Assembly (NCBI GenBank): GCA_913774955.1
Contig: CAJYKV010000007.1
Location: 645,693 to 709,692 of the forward strand
Source of the DNA: an uncultured Acidovorax sp.
GTDB lineage: Bacteria; Pseudomonadota; Gammaproteobacteria; Burkholderiales; Burkholderiaceae_C
DNA length: 64,000 bases
Direction of reading: 5' to 3'
Part shown: piece after piece, positions 48,053-59,525 of the stretch
How the letters are laid out: each line of letters starts with the position of its first letter
How positions within the stretch are numbered: the first letter of the stretch is position 1
Notes under the pieces: model-generated
The model's database searches: none
The model's input: only the letters and a program-made list of their open reading frames with translations
Told to the model about the DNA's origin: nothing
Program-made: the position numbers and the translations under genes

Positions 48053-49705
48053 TCACGCCGCAGCCAGCAGCAGCCCGTCCGGGGCCCCCGCGTTGCCGCG
48101 CCGTGGCGAGGCCAGTGCGTTGGCGCTGCCCGCCGCATCCGCGCCCGGCGGTAGCTGGAACTGCGACACGGCACGCAGCAGCGATTCCGCCTGGAACTTC
48201 AGGCTGTCGGCGGCCGCGGCGCTTTCCTCGACCAGCGCGGCGTTCTGCTGCGTGACCTGGTCCAGCTGCTGCACCGCGTCGCCCACCTGGCCGATGCCGG
48301 TGGATTGTTCCGCGCTGGCGGCGCTGATTTCCGCGACCAGCGTGGAGACCTGCGCGACCTGGGTCACGATGTCCTGCATGGTGCGGCCGGCCTGGGCCAC
48401 GAGTTCGCTGCCGGCGTTCACGCGCGAGACGCTGTTGTCGATCAGGGCCTTGATCTCGCCCGCGGCCTGCGCGCTGCGCTGCGCCAGGCTGCGCACTTCG
48501 GCGGCCACCACGGCGAAGCCGCGCCCCTGTTCGCCCGCGCGCGCGGCCTCCACCGCGGCATTGAGCGCGAGGATGTTGGTCTGGAACGCGATGCCGTTGA
48601 TGGTGCCGATGATGTCGGCCATGCGGTCCGAGCCCTGGCGGATCGAATCCATGGTGCGCACCACGTCCTGCACCACCGCGCCGCCCCGCGCCGCGACGGA
48701 CGAGGCGCCCGACACCAGCTGGTGGGCGCGGCGGGCCGACTCGGCGTTCTGCTGCACGGTGGAGGTCAGCTCTTCCATCGAGGCGGCGGTTTCTTCCAGG
48801 TTGCTGGCCTGCTCCTCGGTGCGCTGGCTCAGGTCGGCATTGCCGTTGGCGATCTGCACGGTGCCGGTGGCGATGGAGTCTGCGCCCGCGCGCACGCCGC
48901 CCACGATGCGCACCAGGCTGTCGTTCATGCGGGACAGGGCCGAGAGCAGCTGGCCCACTTCGTCGCGCCGGCCCGTGGCGATGCGCGCAGTCAGGTCGCC
49001 GCCGGCCACGGCCTCGGCCACCTGCACGGCGGTGTGCAGCGGGCGGGTGATGGAGCGGGCGATGAGCCAGCACAGCGCCACGGCCATCGCGGCGGCCAGC
49101 ACGCCGATGGCGATCACGGTGATCCGGCCCTGGCTCACTTGTACGTCCGCCCGGTCGCTGTCTTCGGCCATCACCTTCTGCTGATGCTCGGACAGGCGGG
49201 TGACGGCTTCCAGGTATTTCTGCTGGACGGGCCGCAGCGCGGTCTCCAGCAGATCGCGGGCCTCGGCGGAATGGTTGTCGCGCATGAGTTGCAGCAGCCG
49301 GTCCAGTGCACGCACGTAGTCCACGCGTGCTGCCTGGCTGGCCTTCAGCATCTCGACGCCCGTAGCGGAGCGCACCAGCGGCGCGAGTTGGGAGAACAGG
49401 GCGTTCACGGCATCGCGGCTTTCCTGGATGCGGCGGATTTCCTTCGCGCGTGTGTCTGGGTCGTCGAAGATCAGCATGTTGCGCGCATAGCGCGACTGGG
49501 CTTCCGTTTCGTTGGCGATCTGCGTCAGCAGCCTGACCTTCGGATAGGCGTCGCGCGTGACTTTGGTGAGGGCCCGGTTCACGTCGCCCAGCACCCCGAG
49601 TGACAGGCCCGCCAGCAGCGCCAGGGCAGCGATTACCACGAGAAAGGCCAGGCCGATGCGATAGCCGATCCGCAGGTTGGCGAAGAAGGAGATTTTTTCT
49701 CTCAT
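48053..49705 (-). CDS. Methyl-accepting chemotaxis protein
   Basis: 550 residues from the ATG at 49705. Layout: TM1 ([24 protein letters not shown]), a four-helix-bundle periplasmic sensor, TM2 ([22 protein letters not shown]), HAMP ([24 protein letters not shown]), and the signalling hairpin whose tip is [39 protein letters not shown]. Methylation helices flank it. No C-terminal CheR-binding pentapeptide. It is the only chemotaxis gene in the window. Confidence 0.95.
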   Translation of the reverse strand: MREKISFFANLRIGYRIGLAFLVVIAALALLAGLSLGVLGDVNRALTKVTRDAYPKVRLLTQIANETEAQSRYARNMLIFDDPDTRAKEIRRIQESRDAVNALFSQLAPLVRSATGVEMLKASQAARVDYVRALDRLLQLMRDNHSAEARDLLETALRPVQQKYLEAVTRLSEHQQKVMAEDSDRADVQVSQGRITVIAIGVLAAAMAVALCWLIARSITRPLHTAVQVAEAVAGGDLTARIATGRRDEVGQLLSALSRMNDSLVRIVGGVRAGADSIATGTVQIANGNADLSQRTEEQASNLEETAASMEELTSTVQQNAESARRAHQLVSGASSVAARGGAVVQDVVRTMDSIRQGSDRMADIIGTINGIAFQTNILALNAAVEAARAGEQGRGFAVVAAEVRSLAQRSAQAAGEIKALIDNSVSRVNAGSELVAQAGRTMQDIVTQVAQVSTLVAEISAASAEQSTGIGQVGDAVQQLDQVTQQNAALVEESAAAADSLKFQAESLLRAVSQFQLPPGADAAGSANALASPRRGNAGAPDGLLLAAA

Positions 49706-49922
49706 GACAGTGTGCACCGATGGTTCGACGAAAGACGGGCAGTCCCAGCGGCACTGCCCGCGAGAGGAATGCCCGGAAACCGCGCTGCAGCGGGGCTTAC
49801 TGTCGAGCATCCGGGCTCATCTTATGGCGCCATGGAAACAATTGATTACTTTTATGGGTAATTTCAATTGATGAGGCCGCCACTGTGGCGTAGATGCACA
49901 GGGGGCCTGTCGCTGCTCCATG

Positions 49923-49957
49923 CAAAAAAGCCTGCCGTCGCGCACGACAGGCAGGCT
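49923..49957 (-). terminator. Intrinsic terminator of the PQQ-dehydrogenase gene
   Basis: Read leftward: GCCTGCC, a 13-base loop, GGCAGGC and a T run of about six. It is 60-95 bases past the stop codon. The rest of the 313-base gap 49706-50018 is the upstream region of the chemoreceptor, with AT-rich CAATTGAT repeats near 49841 and 49866. Confidence 0.8.
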
Positions 49958-50018
49958 TTCGTTCGGAGTCCGGCGGGTCTGGGGGGCCGGCGGGCGTTCC
50001 CGTTGGCCCCGCGCCGTA

Positions 50019-52442
50019 TCAGCGCTGCGCAGGCAGCGCGAAGGCGATCACGTAATCCCCACGGTCGGGCGACTGGCGCGCGCCCCCGGCGGTGACGACC
50101 ACGTACTGCCGTCCGGTCTTCGGCGACTGGTAGGTCATCGGGCCGCCCTGGCTGCCCACGGGCAGGCGGGCCTTCCAGGCCTCCTGGCCGTTGCTGCTGT
50201 CGAAGGCGCGCAGGTAGTAGTCCTGCGTGCCGGCGATGAAGACGAGGCCGCCCTGCGTGGCCAGCGTGCCGCCCAGCGTGGGCATGCCGATGGGGATGGG
50301 CATGCGCATCTTGATGCCCATCGGGCCGGTATCCTGCACCGTGCCCACGGGCACCTGCCAGGCGATCTGGCGCGTCTTCAGGTCGATCGCGGTGAGCGTG
50401 CCGAAGGGCGGTGCCTGGCAGGGGATGCCGGCCACCGACAGGAAGCGGTTCTTGTTGACCGCGTAGGGCGTGCCCTTGAGCGGCACGGCGCCCATGCCGG
50501 TGTTCACGGCCTCGCCGCCGCCGGAGGCCGCGCCGCGGTTGGCCGAGGGAATCATCTGCACCCACAGGCCCAGGCGCATGTCGTTGGCGAACAGGAAGCC
50601 GTGCACCGGGTCCACCGAGAGGCCGCCCCAGTTCATGCCGCCCAGCGAGCCGGGGAAGCTGAGCGACACGTCGGTGCCCGGCGCGGTGTAGAGGCCCTCG
50701 TAGCGCATCTTCTTGAAGGCGATGCGGCACAGCAGCTGGTCGAAGGGCGTGGCGCCCCACATGTCGGATTCGGTGAGCGTCTGCGCGCCGATCTGCGGCA
50801 TGCCGACCGAGCGCGGCTGCGTGGCCGAATACTGCTCGCCCCGGATGTCGGCCTTCTGGACCGGCTGCTCCTGCACTTCGGTCAGCGGCTTGCCGGTGGC
50901 GCGGTCCAGCACGTAGATCTGGCCGGCCTTGGTGCCGATCGCGAGGGCCGGCACGGTGCGGCCGCCCTCGGCGGGGAAGTCGACGAAGCTCGGCTGCATC
51001 GGCAGGTCGAAATCCCAGAGGTCGTTGTGCACCGTCTGGTAGACCCACTTCTCCGCGCCGGTGGTGGCATCCAGCGCGAGGATGGAGGCGCCGTACTTGT
51101 GGTTCAGGGCGGTGCGCTCGGCGCCGTAGAGGTCGGTCGAGGGGCTGCCCATGGGCAGGAAGACGGTGTTCATCGCCGCGTCGTACGACATCGGCGCCCA
51201 CGAATTGGGCGTGCTGCGCACGTAGGTCTTGCCGTCCGCGGGGACCTGCTGGTCCTGCGGGTTGCCGGGGTCGAAGGCCCAGCGCATCCGGCCGGTGGCC
51301 ACGTCGAAGCCGCGGATCACGCCGCCGGGCATGTCGGCCTGCACGTTGTCGGCCACGCGGCCGCCCACCACCACCGTGGTGCCGGCCATCAGCGGGGGCG
51401 AGGTGAGCTGGTAGAACGGATCGGGCGCGGCGCCCAGGCCGGCCTTCAGGTCCACCTGGCCGTTGGTGCCGAAGCCCTGGCAGAACTCGCCCGTGTCGGC
51501 ATCGACGGCGATCAGGCGGGCGTCGATGGTGTTGGTGAGGATGCGGCGCTGGCAGTTGGTGCCGGCGGGCAGGGCGACCGGCTGCACAGGCACGGCACCG
51601 GGGGCGGCGACGGCCGGCAGCGGGGCTGCGGCGTCGAAATACGCCAGGCCCCGGCAGCGCTGCCACACGGAGGATTGCGCGTGGATCTCGCGCTTCCAGA
51701 TCTGGCGGCCGGTGTCGGCCTCCAGCGCGATCAGGTCGTTGTGCGGGGTGCAGAGGTAGAGGCGGTCGCCGATCTGCAGCGGCGTGCTCTGGTCTTCGGC
51801 ACCGTTGCCGTTGCTGACGGCCACGTCGCCGGTGCGGTACGTCCAGGCCACTTCGAGCTGGCCGACGTTGCCGCGGTGGATCTGGTCCAGCGCGGCGAAG
51901 CGGCTGCCGCCGTTGGTGTTGCCGTAGTGCTCCCAGTTCTTCTGGGCCTGGGCCGGGTCCACGGGCGTGAGGCCCGGGCCGTTGCCGTTCGCCACCACGG
52001 TGGGGTGCGGCACGAACATGCCGCCGAAGGCCGCCAGCAGCGCCACGGCGAGCACCGCCGCCACGCCGTACGCACGGCGGCCGCGCGGCGCGGCCGCCAG
52101 GCTGGGGTAGGCCAGCGCCACCAGCAGGCCCAGCACGCCCAGCGCGAAGAGGCGCGAGAAGAGCGGCCAGAACACCCAGCCCGCATCGGCGACGGCCCAG
52201 GCCGCGCTCGCGGCCAGCGCCACGGCATAGAGCCACGCGCCGGACGTGCGGCCGCGCCACAGCAGCGCGCCGGCCACCAGCATCGCGAGGCCCGCGGGTG
52301 CGAAATAGAGGCTGCCGCCCAGGGTGGCCAGATAGATGCCGCCCACGAGGAAGGCGAGGCCGAACAGCATGCTCAGCGCGCCCACGAGCCTGCCGGCCCA
52401 GCGCGGACGGGCCCCCGAGGGCCGGTGTCGATCTGTGGTCAT
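50019..52442 (-). CDS. Membrane-bound PQQ-dependent dehydrogenase, glucose/quinate/shikimate type
   Basis: 807 residues from the ATG at 52442 (AAGGAA before it). Five N-terminal membrane helices are followed by an eight-bladed propeller facing the periplasm: WEHYGNTNGGSRFAALDQIHRGNV, DQSTPLQIGDRLYLCTPHNDLIALEADTG, YQTVHNDLWDFDLPMQPS and ITGAE-type blades, ending TYQSPKTGRQYVVVTAGG. It oxidises a sugar or cyclic acid to the lactone or keto acid and passes electrons to ubiquinone. Substrate (glucose versus quinate) is not decided. PQQ synthesis genes are not here. Confidence 0.92.
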   Translation of the reverse strand: MTTDRHRPSGARPRWAGRLVGALSMLFGLAFLVGGIYLATLGGSLYFAPAGLAMLVAGALLWRGRTSGAWLYAVALAASAAWAVADAGWVFWPLFSRLFALGVLGLLVALAYPSLAAAPRGRRAYGVAAVLAVALLAAFGGMFVPHPTVVANGNGPGLTPVDPAQAQKNWEHYGNTNGGSRFAALDQIHRGNVGQLEVAWTYRTGDVAVSNGNGAEDQSTPLQIGDRLYLCTPHNDLIALEADTGRQIWKREIHAQSSVWQRCRGLAYFDAAAPLPAVAAPGAVPVQPVALPAGTNCQRRILTNTIDARLIAVDADTGEFCQGFGTNGQVDLKAGLGAAPDPFYQLTSPPLMAGTTVVVGGRVADNVQADMPGGVIRGFDVATGRMRWAFDPGNPQDQQVPADGKTYVRSTPNSWAPMSYDAAMNTVFLPMGSPSTDLYGAERTALNHKYGASILALDATTGAEKWVYQTVHNDLWDFDLPMQPSFVDFPAEGGRTVPALAIGTKAGQIYVLDRATGKPLTEVQEQPVQKADIRGEQYSATQPRSVGMPQIGAQTLTESDMWGATPFDQLLCRIAFKKMRYEGLYTAPGTDVSLSFPGSLGGMNWGGLSVDPVHGFLFANDMRLGLWVQMIPSANRGAASGGGEAVNTGMGAVPLKGTPYAVNKNRFLSVAGIPCQAPPFGTLTAIDLKTRQIAWQVPVGTVQDTGPMGIKMRMPIPIGMPTLGGTLATQGGLVFIAGTQDYYLRAFDSSNGQEAWKARLPVGSQGGPMTYQSPKTGRQYVVVTAGGARQSPDRGDYVIAFALPAQR

Positions 52443-52574
52443 GAAAATTCCTTCTTGATGTGTGTCAAGGGTATTTTCCCGCAATCGACGGATCGACTCG
52501 ACCGCAAGGGTTTGGCCGGCCATGAAAAAAGCCCCGGCCGGTGGGCACGGGGCTTTCGATGGGGGCTGCGCGGA

Positions 52575-54935
<2,361 letters not shown>

Positions 54936-55169
54936 GGAAGACCTCAGATTCAAAAACGGACACACAAAGGAAACGCCTGCGCCTCGTCTACCGGCGCGGG
55001 TGGCACGGCGAAGGCGGGGCCTTCGCGGTTCGGAGGTGGGCCCCCGTAAGGCAAGATGTGTGGGCGAACATTTGGTGTGCAGTCCTTGCGGTGTGAGGGG
55101 CGGTGTGCGTGTGTGTCACGATTGCCCGGCCCGGAGGTGCTGCTGTCGCTCTTGCCGATGAACCTTACA

Positions 55170-57218
55170 TTATAGCCCGCCCGGTTTTTTCAAGTCTGCG
55201 GGCGCGATCCCCTGCAGCACCTGGCGCCGCTGCTGGAGCGCACGGTAGCGCTCCAGGGCAGACGGGTCGTGCGCCGCCTGCTGGATGAGTTCCTTTTCCT
55301 GGCGCTTGATGTCCTCGATCAGCATGCGGTCGAGCAGGTCGCGCAGCTCGGCCCGCAGCTCCGCCGTCTCGCCCTCGGTCTGGGCGTGCGAACCCGTCAT
55401 CACGCGCAGCGCCAGCGTTTCGCAGTCGTGGCCGCGCAGGCTCTCGCGCAGCACGGCCCAGGCGAGCGGCCCGTGTTCGTGCCACTGGCCCTCCAGCCAG
55501 TTGAAGAGCGGACCGTGCGGCGCGGGCTGCGCGCACAGCGTGGCGTGGTCCTCGTGCGAGAGCTCTTCCAGGAATTCCATGTGCGAGAGCAGCAGGCGCG
55601 CCGCATGGTCGCCGCGGCCCGCGGCGGGCGTGGAGGGCAGGGGCGGCTGCGGCGGGCGCTGTTCCTCGCCGCGCCCGCGCCACTTGCCCTTGCCCTTCCA
55701 GTCGCCGCCCTCCTTGCGCCAGGGCTTGGGGCTGCCCGTGCCTGGGCCGGAACCCATGCCGCCCTGGCCGTGTCCATAGCCATCGTCCCGCGCGGGCGCC
55801 CAGCCGCCGCCGTCCGGCGGCCCGCCCCAGGGCGGCACGTCGTCGGCGGCAGGGGCTCCCTGCGCCGCTGGGGCGGTGTGCGACCGGGCGCCCCCGCCGT
55901 GCCGCCCGGCGTCCTGCGCCGCGGCCTGGTTCCAGAGGTCCGACAGGTCGGCCGCCGTGAGCTGGGCGAGTTCCGCCAGTTCGCCGAGCAACTGGCGCTT
56001 GAGGGCGCCGTCGGGCAGGGCGCTCCAGAGCGGCCGGGCGTTCGCGGCCATGCGGGCGCGGCCCTCGGCCTGGCCCAGGTCGCAGCCGTCGGATGCCGCC
56101 TCCACCAGGAAGCGGCTCAGCGGCAGGGCGCCCTGCACGTGCCGTGCGAACGCCTCGGTGCCGTGCTCGCGGATGAAGCTGTCGGGGTCGTGCTCGGCGG
56201 GCAGGAACAGGAACTTCACGCTGCGCGTGTCGGTGGCGTAGGGCAGGGCGCCGTCGAGCGCCTTGCGCGCCGCGCGGCGGCCCGCCGCGTCGCCGTCGAA
56301 GCTGAACACCACCGTGTCGGTGAAGCGGAACAGCTTGTGCACATGGTCCGGCGTGCAGGCCGTGCCCAGCGTGGCCACGGCGTTCGGGAAGCCGAGCTGA
56401 GCGAGCGCGACCACGTCCATGTAACCCTCGGCCACGAGCGCGTAGCCGTGCTCGCGGATCGCCGTGCGCGCCTCGAACAGGCCGTAGAGCTCGCGCCCCT
56501 TGTGGAAGACCGGGGTCTCGGGCGAATTCAGGTACTTGGGCTTGTCGTCGCCCAGCACCCGCCCGCCGAAGCCGATGCATTCGCCCTTGACGTTGCGGAT
56601 GGGAAACATCACGCGGTCGCGGAAACGGTCGTAGCGCTTGGCGTCCTCTTCGTTCACGATGACCAGGCCGCTTTCGTGCAGCAGCGGGTTGTCGTATTCA
56701 GGGAACACGCTGGCGAGCGTCCGCCAGCCCTCGGGCGCATAGCCCAGGCCGTAGCGCTTGGCGATCGCGCCGGACACGCCGCGCCCCTTGAAGTACGCGA
56801 TGGCCCGGGGCGAATCGCGCAGGTGTTTGCGGTAGGCGTCGCCGGCTTTCTCCAGCACGTCGGTGAGCGTGGCCTGCTTCTGGCGCTGCGCGGCGGCGCG
56901 CTCGCGCTCCTGGGGCGAGACGTCGTCCTGCGGCACCTGCAGGCCCACCTGCTGGGCGAGATCCTGCACGGCCTCGACGAAGCCCATGCCCGCATGCTCC
57001 ATCAGGAAGCTGATCGCGTTGCCGTTCTTTCCGCAGCCGAAGCAGTGGTAGAACTGCTTGGAAGGGCTCACGCTGAACGAGGGCGATTTCTCCCCGTGGA
57101 AAGGGCACAGCCCCATGAAATTCGCCCCGCCTTTCTTGAGTTGCACATAGCGCCCGACGATGTCGACCACGTCGACGCGCGAAAGCAACTCCTGGATGAA
57201 CGGCTGGGGGATGGACAC
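55170..57218 (-). CDS. dnaG: DNA primase
   Basis: 682 residues. It makes RNA primers at the replication fork. Zinc-binding domain with CPFHGEKSPSFSVSP and YHCFGCGKNGNAI near the start, then the RNA polymerase core with TOPRIM (LVAEGYMDVVALAQLG, FSFDGDAAGRRAA) and a C-terminal helicase-binding domain. A Gly/Pro/Arg-rich linker of about 90 residues lies before that domain. Same strand as rpoD, 234 bases apart. Confidence 0.97.
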   Translation of the reverse strand: MSIPQPFIQELLSRVDVVDIVGRYVQLKKGGANFMGLCPFHGEKSPSFSVSPSKQFYHCFGCGKNGNAISFLMEHAGMGFVEAVQDLAQQVGLQVPQDDVSPQERERAAAQRQKQATLTDVLEKAGDAYRKHLRDSPRAIAYFKGRGVSGAIAKRYGLGYAPEGWRTLASVFPEYDNPLLHESGLVIVNEEDAKRYDRFRDRVMFPIRNVKGECIGFGGRVLGDDKPKYLNSPETPVFHKGRELYGLFEARTAIREHGYALVAEGYMDVVALAQLGFPNAVATLGTACTPDHVHKLFRFTDTVVFSFDGDAAGRRAARKALDGALPYATDTRSVKFLFLPAEHDPDSFIREHGTEAFARHVQGALPLSRFLVEAASDGCDLGQAEGRARMAANARPLWSALPDGALKRQLLGELAELAQLTAADLSDLWNQAAAQDAGRHGGGARSHTAPAAQGAPAADDVPPWGGPPDGGGWAPARDDGYGHGQGGMGSGPGTGSPKPWRKEGGDWKGKGKWRGRGEEQRPPQPPLPSTPAAGRGDHAARLLLSHMEFLEELSHEDHATLCAQPAPHGPLFNWLEGQWHEHGPLAWAVLRESLRGHDCETLALRVMTGSHAQTEGETAELRAELRDLLDRMLIEDIKRQEKELIQQAAHDPSALERYRALQQRRQVLQGIAPADLKKPGGL

Positions 57219-57265
57219 CGGGGGATTTTCGCCGCATTCCTCCGCGGTGCTTTGGAGTCTGCCGA

Positions 57266-57286
57266 ATGCTATCTAAAAGATAGCAT
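57266..57286. repeat. Perfect 9-3-9 palindrome upstream of dnaG
   Basis: ATGCTATCT, AAA, AGATAGCAT. It lies 48 bases before the dnaG ATG and 170 before the EAL gene, in the 237-base divergent region. Function unknown; operator, leader hairpin or repeat remnant are possible. Confidence 0.7.
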
Positions 57287-57455
57287 AGGGCCGTGGTGTG
57301 GCGAGGGGCGCGCGGCGGCTGTCTTCGCGGCGCGCGTGCGGGCGCGTCGTGGCCCGGGGTGTAGGACGTGGCCGCGCTCTGCATCGGCGGCATGCACGGA
57401 GCTCCTGGCTGCACTAAGCTGCGCCGAAACCTTCTGTAACCACGATTTTTCAGCC

Positions 57456-58340
57456 ATGCCTGGACCCGCCCCCAAAGCCAGCGCCTGCACCGCGTGTCGC
57501 GATGGTGCTGCGGCGCTCGACTTCACCTTCACCATGGCGTTCCAGCCGATCGTGGACCTGCGCCACGGCGGCAGTGTGTTCGCCTACGAGGCGCTCGTGC
57601 GCGGCACCGACGGCGGCTCGGCGGCCAGCGTGCTGGCGCGGGTGAACGACACCAACCGCTATGCGTTCGATCAGGCCTGCCGCGTGCGCGCCGTCGAAAT
57701 GGCGGCCCGCCTGGGCGTCGACTGCCGCCTCAGCATCAACTTCCTGCCAAACGCCGTCTACCAGCCCGAAGCGTGCATCCGCGTCACGCTGGAGGCCGCG
57801 CGGCGCACCGGCTTCCCGGTCGAGCGCATCATCTTCGAGGTGGCCGAGCACGAGAATTCGCATGACCGGGAACACCTCAACCGCATCCTGCGCGCGTACC
57901 GCCGCCAGGGCCTGCGCACGGCCATCGACGATTTCGGCGCGGGCTACGCGGGCCTGGGCCTGCTCGCGGACTTCCAGCCCGACATGCTGAAGATCGACAT
58001 GGCGCTGGTGCGGGGCATCTGCACCGATCCGGTCCGCCAGGCCATCGTGCGCAGTATCGTGTCGATGGGGGAGTCCCTGGGGATCGCCGTGATCGCCGAG
58101 GGCGTGGAGACCGAGGACGAACTGCGGCCCCTGCGTGCCATGGGCGTGCACCTGTTCCAGGGGTACTTCTTCGCGCGGCCGGCCGTCGAGGCCCTGCCGC
58201 CCGTGCAGTGGCCCGCCGGAGCGGGCTTCGGCAGCGCAGCGCAGGAAGCGCCGCCCGCGGGCAGCGCGGGCGCGCTGCCCGCGCCCTCCGCGCGCGGGCT
58301 CCCGCGGCGCGCCGCGGGGCTGGCGCTCGGGATCGGCTGA
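57456..58340 (+). CDS. EAL-domain cyclic-di-GMP phosphodiesterase
   Basis: 294 residues. A single EAL domain with YEALVRG (the EAL motif), SINFLPNAV, FEVAEHE, TAIDDFGAGYAGLGLL, LKIDMALVRG, VIAEGVET and LFQGYFFARP. The metal- and water-binding residues are all there, so activity is likely. There is no sensor domain; a short Ala/Arg/Pro-rich tail follows. It is divergent from dnaG. Together with the GGDEF protein at 61-62.7 kb it can tune c-di-GMP. Confidence 0.92.
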   Translation: MPGPAPKASACTACRDGAAALDFTFTMAFQPIVDLRHGGSVFAYEALVRGTDGGSAASVLARVNDTNRYAFDQACRVRAVEMAARLGVDCRLSINFLPNAVYQPEACIRVTLEAARRTGFPVERIIFEVAEHENSHDREHLNRILRAYRRQGLRTAIDDFGAGYAGLGLLADFQPDMLKIDMALVRGICTDPVRQAIVRSIVSMGESLGIAVIAEGVETEDELRPLRAMGVHLFQGYFFARPAVEALPPVQWPAGAGFGSAAQEAPPAGSAGALPAPSARGLPRRAAGLALGIG

Positions 58341-58357
58341 CCGCCGGCCCGGGGTGG

Positions 58358-58373
58358 GGGGGCGCACGCCCCC
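58358..58373. other. Hairpin between convergent EAL and DctP genes
   Basis: GGGGGC, GCAC, GCCCCC. Short GC stem without T-tract between two stops 40 bases apart; possibly a shared transcript end. Confidence 0.35.
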
Positions 58374-58380
58374 GTGACAC

Positions 58381-59361
58381 TCACTGTTCGGAGATGATGG
58401 TCAGCAGGTCCCCCCGCACGTCGGGGTGCGCGGTGTACTTCTTGTAGAGCGGCGCCATCCTGCGCACGTAGGGCGAGAAATCCGCCACGGGCGAGAACTG
58501 CACGCCTTCCTTGGTCAATGCCGTCCGCGCCGCGCTCATGCGCTGCTCCCAAAGCCTGCGCATCAGCAGTGCGGAAGCCTTTCCGGCATCCAGGAAAGCC
58601 CGCTGGTCTTCGGCGCCCAGGCGGTTCCAGAGGCGGGTGGAGACGACCAGTGCCTCGGGCGAGATCATGTGCTGGTCCAGGAGCATGTAGCGGGCCGCCT
58701 TGTAGAGGGCTCCGGCTTCGTAGTCGACCATGGTGCCTTCGGCGCAGTCGATCTTGCTGCTCCGGAAGCCTTCCAGTACCTCCTTGTCCGGCATCGTTAC
58801 CGGAACTGCTCCGAGCAGCCGGACCATCTCGGCATGCGCGTCAACGTTCCGCACCCGCACGCGCAGGCCCGCCATGTCCGACTGCCGGGTGATCGGCTTC
58901 TCGGCACAGTAGAAATAGCTGCCGCCGCCGTTGTACCAGCCCAGCACCACGTAGCCCGAGGCCTTGAGCTTTTCGGCGAAGCGCTGGCCCATCGGGCCGT
59001 CCAGATGGCGGAACATGTGCGCCGCGCCGCTGAACAGGAAGGGCAGATGGAAGGCCTCCAGCGTGGGGATCGTGTCGGAGAGCGGATCCGCGTCGATGCC
59101 GGCGACGTCGATCTCGCCGGCCTTGAGCATCTGCAAGGCCAGGGCCTGCTCGCCGATCGCGGCGTGGGGCAGGAACTGGATGCGGTAGCGGCCCTGCGTG
59201 CCGGCCTGCACTGCAGCGGCGAAACTCCGCAGCGCCTCGGTGGCGGGCGCGCCCTCCGGATGCGGGTTAAATGCCCGCAGCGGCGCCGGCGTCTGGCCGG
59301 CGGTGGGCCAGGCCAGCAGTATGAGCGCGCAGGCAGCCGCGGCCCGGAAAACCTGGTGCAT
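58381..59361 (-). CDS. TRAP transporter periplasmic substrate-binding protein (DctP-like)
   Basis: 326 residues from the ATG at 59361, signal peptide VFRAAAACALILLAWPTAG. The DctP fold is seen in FNPHPEGAPATEALRSFAAAVQ, YRIQFLPHAAIGEQALALQMLKAGEIDVAGIDA, LPFLFSGAAHMFRHLDG, and the Arg-rich binding site KPITRQSDMAGLRVRVRNVDAH. It binds a carboxylate for a TRAP importer; the membrane subunits are not adjacent. It is separated by 164 bases from the phosphatase upstream, so it is probably its own unit. Confidence 0.92.
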   Translation of the reverse strand: MHQVFRAAAACALILLAWPTAGQTPAPLRAFNPHPEGAPATEALRSFAAAVQAGTQGRYRIQFLPHAAIGEQALALQMLKAGEIDVAGIDADPLSDTIPTLEAFHLPFLFSGAAHMFRHLDGPMGQRFAEKLKASGYVVLGWYNGGGSYFYCAEKPITRQSDMAGLRVRVRNVDAHAEMVRLLGAVPVTMPDKEVLEGFRSSKIDCAEGTMVDYEAGALYKAARYMLLDQHMISPEALVVSTRLWNRLGAEDQRAFLDAGKASALLMRRLWEQRMSAARTALTKEGVQFSPVADFSPYVRRMAPLYKKYTAHPDVRGDLLTIISEQ

Positions 59362-59525
59362 GGAATCCCCCCCCGGTGTTGGAAAAGCTCCGCAGCGGGC
59401 GCGCGTCCGGCGACGGCGCGGCACCGCTTTACTGTCGAGCATTCTCCGTGTGCATGCTCCTGTCATGCAAGGAATTTCCGCTGCTCGGAACGGCGTAAAA
59501 ACCACACCCGTGGCGTCGGACGGGT

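Noticed and set aside
49706-49870. A sigma-28 flagellar promoter for the chemoreceptor
   Set aside because: TAAA and GCC-like boxes occur but not at the 15-base spacing of the consensus.
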